Assembly: GCF_905220365.1 (NCBI RefSeq)
Contig: NC_061130.1
Coordinates: 2,735,501-2,799,500 of the forward strand
Direction: 5' to 3'
Origin: Vanessa cardui
Taxonomy: Eukaryota > Arthropoda > Insecta > Lepidoptera > Nymphalidae
Length of the DNA stretch: 64,000 bases
Made by a program: the position numbers and the translations under genes. This document shows positions 1 through 10,751 of this stretch, piece after piece (the first letter of the stretch is position 1; every line of letters starts with the position of its first letter). A model generated the notes under the pieces. That model did no database searches and had not been told where the DNA came from. It saw nothing but the letters and a program-made list of their open reading frames with translations.

Positions 1-285
1 TATTTTTCATTTCATTTAACTTAGGAAGACTCTAAAAAATATGTTGAATACGCAATTATTTTTATTACTTTTTCGTGCATATTCATTTGTTTTAAAATAG
101 TGTTTTGTTTGAAGTCGGTTTTTCTTTTTGTTAAAATTTTATTTATGTAATACATGGAAAATATAATAAAGAAATCACTGATAATTTTAAAAGTTTCTAA
201 TAGTATGTCGTAAATAAACATATAATGTAGTACATTATATATCAGTATTGCACCCGTGACGACGTGGCATGGGGGATAGCTTGTG
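1..285 (+). mobile_element. Fragment of composite repeat family F
   Basis: Positions 1-162 match the right arm of the foldback module seen complete at 4706-4928, ending in the same gttaaaattttattta. The sequence then passes straight into a Helitron-like module (about 163-285) that shares the tattgcacccgtg stretch found before the CTAGT end in the other copies. The end here has decayed (gatagcttgtg instead of gctagttg). The intervening 300 bp present in full copies are absent, so this is a deleted or independently nested copy, cut by the window edge. Confidence 0.75.
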
Positions 286-448
286 AATTTATATTAACAA
301 AATAAATCTCTTCCTTTGATTTATTAAAAAATTGTACCAGCTCTACACCAAGTTGGTTCTAATTTTAATTTATGAAAATAATCACATGTTATCTATTCGT
401 GAAGAAGTAAAAGCATCAGAAAGATTTTGTTTTAAAATTCTATATATA

Positions 449-703
449 ACAACAACAACAACAACTTGTAAATTTCCCACTGCAGAACTAAGGCCTCCTC
501 ACCGTTTGAGGAGAAGGTTTTGGAACATGTTCCACCACGCTGGTCCATTCATTGGTGGAATACACATGTGGCTGCCTTCACCGCTGAGCACTAGATGAAT
601 TATAAGCACAAATTAAGCTCATGAATATTGAGAGGTGCTTGCCTGGGTTTGAACTCGAAATCATCGGTTAAGATGCACGCGTTCAAACACTGGGCCATCT
701 CGA
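449..703 (-). mobile_element. tRNA-derived SINE family 1, internally deleted
   Basis: Read on the minus strand this begins with a tRNA-like head (gagatggcccag, decayed here) and ends in the (gtt)n tail of the family, visible on the plus strand as acaacaacaac. About 60 bp between the ccaccaaccc region and the gccgagcac region are missing compared with 44741-45044. This family resembles the tRNA-derived SINEs known from butterflies (Metulj-like); that name is from memory, not a search. Confidence 0.85.
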
Positions 704-1270
704 ATCAATATCCTATGTACAAGGTACCATTTAAATTCAAATTTATAAACTTTTATTTCCTTACGCCAAAAATAGTATTACTTGAATAAAAGTACATGAA
801 TTTATCAAAATATACAAATTATTATTTTTACTCTATACGACTATACGCGTTTTCGAAGGAATTCGAGGCAAATTATATTTTACGATATGAGGGATCGTTC
901 GTTCCGAAGCACTTGCGCTGGCTCGCGGCCAGACTCGTTTCCTACTTGTAACTTTTGACATAATATCACTCTTACGCAAAAGTAATTTACGATAATATAT
1001 GTTGTTCGTATTTCGCAGTAGATAGGTCGTGCATTTAACAAGATTTTTATATAATATTACAGATAGAAGATCTTAAATTCAACAATAAAGATCTGGTGGT
1101 AATAGACTATGTAAATTTCTAATAATAAATCAACTTACTTTATCATACGTTAACGCTCTTTTTTAACGTGAAATTGAAATTTATCATCCGGCATATTCAA
1201 ACATAATATATATAGTTAGTTCCGACTCGAATATAAATGATTATAAGTATCTATAAAATTTGACGATATT
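704..1270. other. No recognisable gene or repeat
   Basis: AT-rich sequence with no long reading frame and no repeat that I could match elsewhere in the window. A slightly GC-richer patch lies near 895-945 without further support. Confidence 0.5.
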
Positions 1271-1273
1271 GTG

Positions 1274-1500
1274 TCATCGTCATCATCATCCTCCTGCCCT
1301 GATCCCAATTCTGCTTGGGGTTGGTGCAGCACGTCTTCTCCTTCCATACCTCACAGATATAGATATAGATTCTGACAGAGGTCAGACGTCATCTCGCAAG
1401 TAACATTCTTTCTAACCATATCGTCTTTCACAAAATCCATCATCTCTTTGGTCGTCCTCTACATCTACATTCATCCATATCCATACTCAAGACCGTTTTT
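1274..1500. mobile_element. Degenerate interspersed repeat (shared with 6410-6690)
   Basis: The segment containing cctgccctgatcccaatt and the following gcacgtcttctccttccat matches the segment at 6428-6690 closely enough to be one family. Both continue through a catccatccatat-like part to caagaccgttt or caagaccttcc. The sequence resembles a common lepidopteran repeat, possibly the decayed 3' region of a LINE, but no open frame survives. Confidence 0.6.
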
Positions 1501-2965
1501 TGACAATATTGTGAATGTATATTAATTGATTTCTAACTGTGCTGTTGTTATCTGTGCGATGTTTTATTAACCGTTAATCTATGATATATTATACCCGCTT
1601 TATCTGTCAAGTATAACTATGTATGCGGACTTACATAAAAAGTATTTTTTTGGGGTAGCCCGCCAACTTTACTTTGTTATATTTTATACCTGACCTAACT
1701 GAGTTAATGATGGCTTTGGATGTCCTGGAATAAAATGAATGACGCCATACTAGCTTTCAGACCAAATAATAAGTATTAATCAATATCAAAGATTTAATTA
1801 AATATGGTCATTATTATGTTGTTGTATCCGAGACTTGTGAACAAGAAATTCGTTAATAATGTCAAAATATCGAGCTACACCAAATAAAAATAAAAAACAT
1901 TAAAATAACCTTACATACTCAATTGTCGTAATCATTGATTAACAATTGCTTGGTTTAAATATTCAATTAAATCGTCGTTATAAAATCATTATAACGTCAT
2001 TCTAAAAACAAAAAGGAATGAAGAATATTTTAAAGTTTTAATTTAAATCGAGGGTAAGTTATCGAACAGAGTCGCTTGAATGAACTGAGATATTTAAGCA
2101 AGTCTTTGAGGATAGCTAATGTTTCTCTGGAATGCACGAAAAGCGTATAAATGGAATCCTTTGATTCAGTAAGATCCCGTCTTCGAGGTATTTTCTCGAT
2201 CGTTTAAACATTGTGCTGCAATCGTTGCTTTGTATTAGAACCATTCGTTGCTTTACGGTAGTGTCGTGGCTGAATTAAAATGACGTAACGAAAACGAATT
2301 GGAATCCTTGGCATTTGTTAAATGGAGATGTAAATGAGTGATTCAAAGGGAAAGTGAGAAGATACGCCCTTTTTCTTTTAAAAATATTTTTTCTAAAATG
2401 TTTTTAGCTTTGAGTAATTATTACACTTTGAATGACAGGCTCGTCTTATGTTATGAGCCTATGGATGATGAGGTCACGGATTTCAAGCAGTAAGGTTTTG
2501 CGTTTTTGTAATAAATCATTTTTAAAAATAATAATGATTATAATATTTTATATTCAGGAAATATTTAGAGTTCCATCTGTTTAAAATAACTAGTATAGGT
2601 TATTTTGTTTTTTTGTTTAAATATACAACATTTTATACATATTATTGTAAGTTTTTAAATTTTATGTTTATTTATAATAAATATAATTAAACAAAGTACA
2701 GCTTCATTTATTTAACTCATACAGAAAAGAGACAATCATTTTTAACAATTGAATATAACTTTTTTATATCACCAGATGTAAAAAATCATGAATAAGTCAT
2801 ATTACTTAAAAAGTAGCTTTGCCCATAGTAATTGTTCTTTACTGACATACTCTGTAATCAAAAGAGTAGCTACTCAGTATCTTGCTGGTCCTTATCGGTA
2901 GATCTACTTCCGAAACCGATGGTAGATTTACATGTAACGTATAAACAACTTGAATTATAGTAAAA
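1501..2965. other. Unique AT-rich stretch
   Basis: No long open frame and no repeat match within the window. The part at about 2040-2350 is less AT-rich and looks like single-copy DNA, but no function can be read from it. Confidence 0.45.
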
Positions 2966-2969
2966 GTAT

Positions 2970-3251
2970 GAAAAGTAACAGCCTGTAAATTTCCCACTGC
3001 TTGGATAAGGCCTCTTCTTCCATTAAGGAGAGTGTTTGGAATATATTCCACAACGCTGTTCCAATGCGGGTTAGTGGAATGCACATCTGGCAGAATTTCG
3101 ATGAAATTAGACAGACACATGCAGGTTTCCTCAATATGTTTTCCTTCACCGCCGAGCACGAGATAAATTATAAACGTCATGCTTGCCTGGATTTGAACCC
3201 GCAATTATCTTTTAGGATGAACGCGTTCTAACCACTAGGCCATCTCAGCTC
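2970..3251 (-). mobile_element. tRNA-derived SINE family 1
   Basis: Near full-length copy. On the plus strand it starts with the tail (aacagcctgtaaatttccc) and ends with the reversed tRNA head (ccactaggccatctcagctc). The reading frames here are chance frames of the SINE body. The A box carries one change (ctaggcca on the plus strand), so it is an old copy. Confidence 0.9.
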
Positions 3252-3849
3252 AACTTGAATTAAGAATATATTAATTTGATTTGATAAAGGTAATATCTTT
3301 GATTTCATCTCTTAAGGTTTGACTAGAATACCATACATACAGCAATTTCTTACAAATCTTACCAATTAGTATGATTTCATTCGATTATACGATATAAATT
3401 GATAACAATCATTATTTTTCCGTATAATGAAAAACCGGATATAAGGTACTGTTTAATCTCAGTAGAAATTGAAATTTAAAAGAATTTCCTAGTCATTTTC
3501 TTTGTTAAGTTTCATAAAAGAAACCTACTTTGTAAATTTATTTCCTAGCTCTTATATAGATAAAAGATTAAATTGTGTTGAGCTAGTACGTTAATATTCC
3601 TGCGGAATATTTGAATATGTTTTTCATATTAATTCTAATTTCAAATAGGGGTGGCTGTATTGAAAAATTAATTAAAATACCGTGTCGGCCCTTACAATAC
3701 GTAAAACTACTCCGATATATTTATATTAAAGTTAACAATTTGTATGCCTTTTTCTAAATTACACGGATAAAGTTGTTTAAAAATTGGGACAGTTTAGTCT
3801 TTACTTTTGAAAACAAGTGCATGAAGTAAACCATTTATATAATGCATAC

Positions 3850-4103
3850 AAACAACAACAACAGCCTGACATTTCCCACTGTTGGGCTAAGGCCTCCTCT
3901 CCCTTTGAGAATAAGGTTTGGAACATATTACACCACGCTGTTCCAATGCGGGTTGGTTGTGGAATGCGGAATGCACATGTCTGCCACATGAAACTTTTAT
4001 GAAATTAGACACATGCAGGTTTCCTCAGCGGTGCTCGCCTGAGTTTGAAGCCGCAATCATCGGTTAAGCTGCACGCATTCTAACCACTGGGCCATCTCGA
4101 CTC
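3850..4103 (-). mobile_element. tRNA-derived SINE family 1
   Basis: Tail with caacaacaacagcctg at the left, reversed head with aaccactgggccatctcgac at the right. The central segment between the tgcaggtttcctca part and the head lacks about 50 bp compared with 58310-58622. The body contains an insertion near ggttgtggaatgcgg that is shared with the copy at 58310, which suggests a subfamily. Confidence 0.9.
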
Positions 4104-4334
4104 TATATATAATGCACATCAATATTTTTTTTGTTATTAAATGAAGTTTCTTGTGACACCCTGTATTCCGAGATGAAGTTACTTTTACGAGACGATAAAA
4201 TAAAATAACAACGTGAAATAACAAACCAGAATAATTAAATAATTGTAATTGAAAACACAGACTGAACTAAAAGAGATAATTTTAAGTAAAAACAATTCAT
4301 AAAGCCATTAATTTTTTTCAATATAAGATTAAAC

Positions 4335-4928
4335 AATAAAAATTTTAACAAAAAGAAAAACCGACTTCAAACAAAACACTATTTTAAAACAAATGAATAT
4401 GCACGAAAAAGAAATAAAAATAATTGCGTATTCAACATATTTTTTAAAGTCTTCCTAAGTTAAATGAAATGAAAAATATTAGACTACTTAAAAGTCGATT
4501 AACGATTATATCATGTAGTTATAGTTATTGGTATATTTGGAGCCGGTGTCAGCCACGGTGCCCTTGCCCCAACAATCAAAAGAAAGAAGCGATACGAGCC
4601 CCTTGATTGATCCAGTATATTATTGTGTAAAAGGTAATTTGTAAAAAACATATTTGTTAAAGTATTCTCGTATTGTTTTTTGATAGATATACTGTAGGGT
4701 TTTATTGGCTGACACCGACTCCAAATATAACAATAATTATAACTACATGATATAATCGTTAATCGACTTTTAAGTAGTCTAATATTTTTTATTTCATTTT
4801 ACTTAGGAAGACTCTAAAAAATATGTTGAATACGCAATTATTTTTATTTCTTTTTCGTGCATATTCATTTGTTTTAAAATAGTGTTTTGTTTGAAGTCGG
4901 TTTTTCTTTTTGTTAAAATTTTATTTAT
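4335..4928. repeat. Foldback module: long inverted repeat with 150-bp loop
   Basis: The left arm (4335-4555) and right arm (4706-4928) are about 220 bp and nearly perfect inverted copies, from taaaattttaacaaaaag to ggagccggtgtcagcca and back. The loop holds cttgccccaacaatcaaaag and gccccttgattgatcc. A transcript or single strand through here would form a long hairpin. Confidence 0.92.
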
Positions 4929-5967
4929 TTTTTGATTTTAAGTGAAGCTGATGTTGACTAACTAATTTTTTTTAATATGGATAGATTAAGCGTTCCGTTT
5001 ATATGAGTCAGAAACTACTTCGAGGACAATTACAAAAAAAACTTGCGAATAAAGCAAAAATAGACTTTCGAAAATGCGGATTTAATACGTCACGCGGCGT
5101 AAACTACAAGGATCCCTCGAAAGAGCTGTAATCGAACTCAGCAAAAAAACTTTGAAAAAGACCAACTATATTTCGTACATCATATGACATCACATCACAT
5201 ACACAAAATTTGATTAAAGATAGTAAGAAATTCTGCCCCATATCGCACCCTAACTGCGAGCCGTATAGGAGTTCCATCACTACATAGTATAAAACAAAGT
5301 CGCTTTCTCTGTCCCTATATCTTTAAATCTACGCAACGGATTTTGATGCGGTTTTTTTTAAAAGATAGTGTGATTCAAGGGGAAGGTTTGTGTATATAAT
5401 ACATGAACAATATAGTAAAGAAACACTGATAATTTTAGAAGTTTGCGATGTGATGTCGTATATAAACAAATTCTGTAGTATATTTAGTATCAGTATTACA
5501 CCCGTGCGAAGCCGGGGTGGGTAGCTAGTTGATTATAATATTCGACTATGATAATTACATAAACATAACCACATTACGGAAGGTGACTCAAATATCCAAA
5601 TAACCTATAAATAAAAGATTCGACCGAGTATCGCTAACGTGCTCCTCAGAATTGTTCCGTTCCCTTCCGTTCCGTTACTTTGTCATGGATCCTGTGCTCA
5701 GAACCTTACCAAACTTTCACCAAATTACCCTTGAAGTATATATTTTATAATAAAAAAAGAATTATCAAAATTGGTTAACGTGATTTTCAGTTATTCACCT
5801 ATTTGTCGCGCATATACGTAATGCAAATTTAAAACTTATGTCGTTTTCACATGGATACCATCATCGGAAAAAAAAATAAAAAAATGGGACCCCACGGGAA
5901 GCACTACCTTTCAAACCAAAAAAAAATTATCAAAATCGGTCCACCCAGTGAAAAGTTATGAGGTAAC

Positions 5968-5973
<6 letters not shown>

Positions 5974-6024
<51 letters not shown>
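5974..6024 (+). repeat. Poly-A tract of 51 bases inside family F copy 1
   Basis: An uninterrupted A run sits between acaaacat and tacagacgaattg. The same site has 26 As at 47028-47053, 40 at 53430-53469, 12 at 37856-37867, and 15 Ts in the inverted copy at 18494-18508. It is internal, not a 3' tail. Confidence 0.9.
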
Positions 6025-6028
<4 letters not shown>

Positions 6029-6409
6029 GACGAATTGATAACCTCCTCGTTTTGGAAGTCGGTTGAAAATCATCAATCAACATCAAATAAACAGACTTCT
6101 TTTAATGGATATAACATCCAACGTATTATTTAATAAACATACACAATAAATATTATCTGTCAACAAATACTTAATCCATACTAATATTATAAATGCGAAA
6201 ATAACTCTATTAACGCTTAAACTGCTAAATCAAATTAAATCAAATTTGTTATGGAGATAGTTTAGGTTAGTTAAGTTTCATGGAGTTTACTCTTCTTTTA
6301 ATATATGCCTCATGGTGCAAGCGGTAAAGTTTAACGACTTTTGTCGTATTCAACTGGTCACAGGTTCAATAAGTACGGTAAAATTATATATTATTAACCC
6401 ACCATCCGT

Positions 6410-6690
6410 ATTTTTCATTACCATCATCATCCTGCCCTTATCCCAATTTACTTGCGGACAGTGCAGCATGTCTTCTCCTTACATACTTCCCTATCTGATG
6501 TCATCTGTCAAAAATAATTCCTTCCAGCCGTATCATCTTTTACACGATCTATCCATCGTTTCATTGATCTTCTCCTTACTCTATATCCATCCACATTCAA
6601 GACCTTCCTCACAATATGTTCGTCATTCCTTCGCATACCATGGTAGCCGGCTTCCACATAACTTCTCGGCTATCGGTGCCACTTTTAAAC
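6410..6690. mobile_element. Degenerate interspersed repeat (shared with 1274-1500)
   Basis: Contains catcatcatcctgcccttat and tcttctccttacatacttcc followed by a longer conserved-looking part up to gctatcggtgccacttttaaac. The apparent plus-strand open frame of 174 codons across here is fortuitous: it runs from unique sequence through the repeat and out again. Possibly a decayed LINE 3' region. Confidence 0.55.
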
Positions 6691-7945
6691 TTCACTACCA
6701 AACACATACACAATATAAAAATCCACTAATAATACGAACTAATTATAAATGTTTTTACAAAATTAATCTAAAGAAAAATATTGTGACTACACCTTGTATT
6801 GAAAACACAAACTTCTCGGTTGTATTTTTAGTGTAACCGTTAGGAACGGGTAATTTTATTATTACAGTAAATAGTTTTCCTCGAGCATCTCCCGGTAAGA
6901 TCTTATTAAAGATCGGATTATTCAAACTGACAGCAATGCACCACGCCCGTGTATAAACTTACTCTCCTCCTCTCCTAGTTCTGTTTAACTTTTCCGATAG
7001 AAAAAAATTAAATTCCTTGAGGAACGTTAAAGTTTATTTGTTCAAAAGTTAATTACAATTAGTAAAGAGTTAGTTTGAAGTAGTACTGAGACCAGACTTA
7101 ATTTTTTGTATACACTGCACTGTATATCCTTTTAATTTGATTCATTACAGCGTAGCATTTAAAATTGCTACACTCGTTATTTTTTCTTTCTTTGTTACAA
7201 TAAATTTCTGTTTCATCTTTCGGTCAATAGATGGCATTACAAGTATATTGAATCGCGCTATCATTTGGTAGATTAAAAAAATATATACTAGACTTTTTTA
7301 TAAATACCGCGTGGGTATCCCAATGTGATTAAATAATTTTATATCAATCTGAGCCGCGGTCGCAACGAATGTTATTCACATTTCATGAATTCCTTAATAT
7401 GTTTTATCCATAAACACTGACTATTAATTATTCTTTTTAATTATATTTTTATTATATTCACGAGAAACATAAAACGCCGTCAATATTTACATTAATATTT
7501 AGTCATGTTACCTCTGGTTCATGTTGATTATTAGTAACTCTGTTTTAGTGAGTAAAATCTTAAAATGTAAATCTGATAGTTGATAGAACTGAAAGCCTGA
7601 TTTTGTTAATTTTCTATAGGTAGTAGTGACCACTTACCACCAAGTGACCTATTCGCTCGCTGCCCACATATATCTTAAAAACATTCACGTATCTATATTT
7701 CACAAGTTTGAATTGTAAAAGAATTTATATCAACTAAGGTAAACTCTTAGGATTAAAATCGTTGATCTGAGAGCTTTTCTAAGGAAACGGCTATAAACTT
7801 GTAACAGATAGCAAGAAGTTGCAGCGAGAATATAATATGCTCTCGTGAGTGTGAATAGAAAGTTAGCGACATCATATCGTCTGCAAGTAATATTTTTGTC
7901 ATTATTGTCACGATTTCTACATTAATTTTCTTCTCAAACTTCGTG
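6691..7945. other. Mostly unique sequence with a small repeat fragment
   Basis: Nothing coding was recognised. The stretch 7611-7682 (tagtgaccacttaccaccaagtg) is a short plus-strand fragment of interspersed repeat family R2, whose fuller copies are at 13980-14270 and 31334-31620. Confidence 0.5.
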
Positions 7946-7950
7946 ATTTT

Positions 7951-8025
7951 TGCACTCTGCTATACTTTTATCTCTATCACACCTACCCACACAGCGTATG
8001 TGTGATAGAGATAAAACACTAGTGC
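7951..8025. repeat. Hairpin with 17-bp perfect arms
   Basis: ttttatctctatcacac at 7966-7982 is the exact reverse complement of 8000-8016, with a 17-base loop. An outer six-base pair (tgcact / agtgca) extends it. A decayed Helitron-like end (ctagtaccccacgactttgc, minus orientation) follows at 8048. Confidence 0.85.
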
Positions 8026-8271
8026 ATAAGTTTTATTTTTATATTTTACTAGTACCCCACGACTTTGCTCGTGAAAGTTTAAGATATACACAGATTAACT
8101 TAAAATAATAGATTAACTTAAGACCTCTTTGTGTACCACATCGGTGTGTTCACCCCTTAGGGAATATTTCTACACCTTACACATTTAGAATCGGTAGTCT
8201 AAAAATAAAGCTTCATGTTTTTGCATTAAAGAATTACGGCTTTACATACAAACTTGTAAAATCTCTTCCTT

Positions 8272-8317
8272 AGGATCATTTTATAGAGTACACACCCATA
8301 CTCTATAAAATGATCCT
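8272..8317. repeat. Perfect 19-bp inverted repeat with 8-base loop
   Basis: aggatcattttatagagta at 8272-8290 is exactly repeated in reverse complement at 8299-8317. No T run follows on either side, so a bacterial-type terminator is not implied. It is probably the remains of a small foldback or TIR element. Confidence 0.88.
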
Positions 8318-8841
8318 ATTAACCAAAATTTCAAAGCCCTAACTTTACGTAGTAATAGATAGATGAATCAGTCAGTTCGTATTAGTCAGATTTTTCACCC
8401 TAATATGACAGAAAAGAGGCCATTGTTGAGTAATGTTAGAACTTTCACTTTATATTTGAAACATGTGATATAAGAAAAACGGTCTATCACGTTACCTAAT
8501 GACTCATATATAAAATAACACATAAAACAAAAAAATATATATTTGTCTCGCACTTACCTGCAATCTCTAGGAATGGTTGAAAAGGGACGGAAATGTGTAA
8601 CACCAATCCGTGATGCGCACTATTTGATTACACCAATGAGCGCGCGGGGCGAATTGGCCATCAAACTATAACAACCCATTTTCCCAATAGATGTTAATAT
8701 TAGATTAATAGTATTATTAAAAAAAATACCATGGTCACATACACATCACATTTGACAACTATTCGACTATACCACTCACAACCTTTGCTCAAAATTACAA
8801 TCTATTAAGCAATTGAGAAATATGGTATATAATAAAGTGAC

Positions 8842-9051
8842 GTAAAGTAACAGTCTGTAAATTACCCACTCTTGGATAAGGCCTCCTCTTTCATTAAGGA
8901 GAGAATTTGGAACATATTCCACCACGCTGTTCCAATGCGGGTTGGTGGAATGCACATGTGGCAGAATTTCGATGAAATTAGACACATTCAGGTTTCCTCA
9001 CGATGTTTTCCTTTACCGCCGAGCACGAGATGAATTATAAACACAAATTAA

Positions 9052-9055
<4 letters not shown>
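8842..9055 (-). mobile_element. tRNA-derived SINE family 1, head replaced by TA repeat
   Basis: The tail and body are present (aacagtctgtaaatt to gagcacgagatgaattataa), but the tRNA-like head is missing. The sequence passes into an alternating TA run at 9056-9086, at the point where other copies have the gtgcttaa stretch. Confidence 0.88.

Positions 9056-9086
<31 letters not shown>
9056..9086. repeat. (TA)n microsatellite at a SINE truncation
   Basis: An alternating TA run of about 31 bases adjoining the truncated SINE. A second TA run at 10842-10872 adjoins an isolated SINE head. Confidence 0.9.
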
Positions 9087-9088
<2 letters not shown>

Positions 9089-9260
9089 TATTATATATAT
9101 TTACAACAATATAATGTGTATTCACAGTAACATTGATCACTTTGATAAAATCAGTGATAATCATTGTATGTGCACTAGAACTGAAGATAAGCTTATAACG
9201 CCAAGTTTCCGACTCCGCAAAGTTAATAAATCCTTCTTGGGCCAAGGTATCCGATTCTAT

Positions 9261-9626
9261 AATAAAATTCTGCAGACATTTTTTAACTTTGCCGTTTCGT
9301 TAATTCAAATCGTTTGTAAAAAATACATTGGTAAAAAAAGCATATTTTTCGAAACAAGATTTTGTAGATAATAAAAAAGCGTTGAGCGTGTAATACCTGT
9401 TGACTTCCTAGCAGGATATATTAATTTATATAATTGTATTAACTAACATGACTTTGTATTTTTAAATGTTGAAAAAGAGTAACTACTGAGTTTCGTGCCG
9501 GTTCTTCTCGATAGAATCTACTTTCCGAACCGGTGGTAGCTTGATAGCTTCACTTAATTGTAAAATGACGATGCAAAAGTGTTTGTTAAAGTCTACTTGA
9601 ATAAAGTTTATTTTGATTTTTGATTA
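9261..9626 (+). mobile_element. LINE 3' end (family L)
   Basis: The 3' part of a lepidopteran non-LTR retrotransposon. It runs from aaaattctgcagacatttt through ctgttgacttcc and the ccggttcttctcgatagaat segment to the tail tctacttgaataaagtttat followed by ttttgattttt. Related copies are at 29112-29438 (minus), 53765-53965, 62791-62971 and 56763-56850 (minus). No coding part remains. The family may be jockey- or CR1-like; this is not tested. Confidence 0.8.
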
Positions 9627-9639
9627 TGTTTTTTTGATT

Positions 9640-9954
9640 GGGCGTTCATATACAGCTATTGGGCGTCCGTATACAGCTATTGGGCGTCCGTATACAGCTA
9701 TTGGGCGTCCGTATACAGCTATTGGGCGTCCGTATAAAGCTTTTGGGCGTCCGTATACAGCTATTGGGCGTCCGTATACAGCTATTGGGCGTCCGTATAA
9801 AGCTTTTGGGCGTCCGTATACAGCTATTGGGCGTCCGTATATAGCTATTGGGCGTCCGTATACAGCTATTGGGCGTCCGTATACAGCTATTGGGCGTCCG
9901 TATACAGCTATTGGGCGTCCGTATATGGCTATTTGGCGCCTGTACAAAGTACTA
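9640..9954. repeat. 21-bp minisatellite, about 14 units plus a degenerate one
   Basis: The unit gggcgtccgtatacagctat + t repeats in exact 21-base steps from 9640 to 9933, and a diverged unit follows to 9954. Because 21 is divisible by 3 and the unit has no stop in several frames, it reads open as (IGRPYTA)n and LGVRIQL-type repeats on the plus strand and as AVYGRPI-type repeats on the minus strand. That is a property of the repeat, not evidence for a protein. Two units carry aaagctttt variants three units apart, which suggests a 63-bp block duplication. It begins right after the LINE tail at 9261-9626. Confidence 0.95.
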
Positions 9955-10039
9955 AGCTTTACGCCGGTTTGTTTACACAGAAGATTTAACAGTACAGATA
10001 CCAATCACGATTGATATACATTGTATGTTTGATTGTAGA

Positions 10040-10305
10040 TGTTGTACAAACTTTCACCCCCTTTTAGTCCCTTAGAGGATGATTTCGTGGATGGAAACTA
10101 TCCTATCTTTATATCAAATTTAATTTAAATCAGTTTAGCGGATATAGATTCCCTGTACAAACTTCTACTTTCCTTTTTTACCTCGTTAGGGTATGATTTT
10201 GGAGACAAAATTATCCTATGTTCTTCTCTACAATGTCTCCATACTAAATTCAATCTAAATCAGTTTATGCGTGAAAAGATAACAGACAGACAGACATACT
10301 TTATG
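10040..10305 (+). mobile_element. Old repeat remnant with caatctaaatcagttta / gacagacagac signature
   Basis: Two diverged copies of one block lie in tandem, about 10044-10140 and 10155-10290. Each has acaaacttt or acaaacttc, a gatgattt or tatgatttt part and aatttaaatcagttta or caatctaaatcagttta. The second is followed by gacagacagacatac. This arrangement is common in non-autonomous insect transposons (Helitron-like), but no defined end is seen. Confidence 0.5.
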
Positions 10306-10554
10306 TTATTATTATGAATAAATAATATACATATTAATTATTGTAAAATATTTAAAAATTTTCTTCCACGAAGTCCTCGGGAATTCATATATTCATTATT
10401 AATATATTTATTAAACATTAAATAAGTTTCAATAACAGTTTATTTCTACACACTGATGTAAAACAAACAATAATCAAGCACCGAATAGGTATTATGCAAG
10501 TCGTAAATGAAATGAGCGAGATGGCAACGTCGCAATTTTGGACGCCAAATAAGC

Positions 10555-10640
10555 GAATCCGTAGTCAGGAATTCCCCTCGATATACAGTGTGCGATATAC
10601 GCGCTGCGGCAGCGCCTCGTCCGCGCGGTGATTTCTTCGG
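10555..10640. other. GC-rich island with small hairpin
   Basis: A strongly GC-rich patch in AT-rich surroundings (tatacgcgctgcggcagcgc, then ctcgtccgcgcggtg). gcgctg and cagcgc around cgg form a perfect six-base hairpin at 10601-10615. It could be a promoter-like element or an unrecognised exon edge; neither is shown. Confidence 0.4.
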
Positions 10641-10751
10641 GAACTTTTCAATATTTTATTTCAATTATTTTAAGCGAATTTTAGCTTCCGTCGATTTTTG
10701 TACTACGGCTAGCTATGATGAATAGGACCTCAGTGCCACCGGCTAAAAAAG

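Larger units (their letters stand above)
4335..6069 (+). mobile_element. Composite repeat family F, full copy 1
   Basis: About 1.7 kb, found again nearly whole at 45384-47098 and 51793-53511. The order is: a foldback module (4335-4928); a spacer with a conserved stretch around 5040-5280; a Helitron-like module ending in gggtgggtagctagt (about 5280-5528); and a distal 540-bp module with an A run, ending in gaagtcggttgaaaa. The extreme ends share the motif aaccgacttc in inverted orientation. No long open frame is present, so the family is non-autonomous. The class of the whole unit is unknown to me. Confidence 0.85.

Noticed and set aside
5904..6133. Lysine- or phenylalanine-run proteins
   Set aside because: They are the A run of the composite repeat read in two strands.
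6312..6836. 174-codon plus-strand gene
   Set aside because: The frame crosses unique sequence and a degenerate repeat shared with 1274-1500; no domain, unusual composition, no supporting splice or start context.
8272..8317. Rho-independent terminator
   Set aside because: No T run follows the stem, and the genome is eukaryotic.
9613..10014. Repeat protein (IGRPYTA)n gene
   Set aside because: The open frame follows from a 21-bp unit; several frames on both strands are open, and there is no promoter, domain or codon signal.
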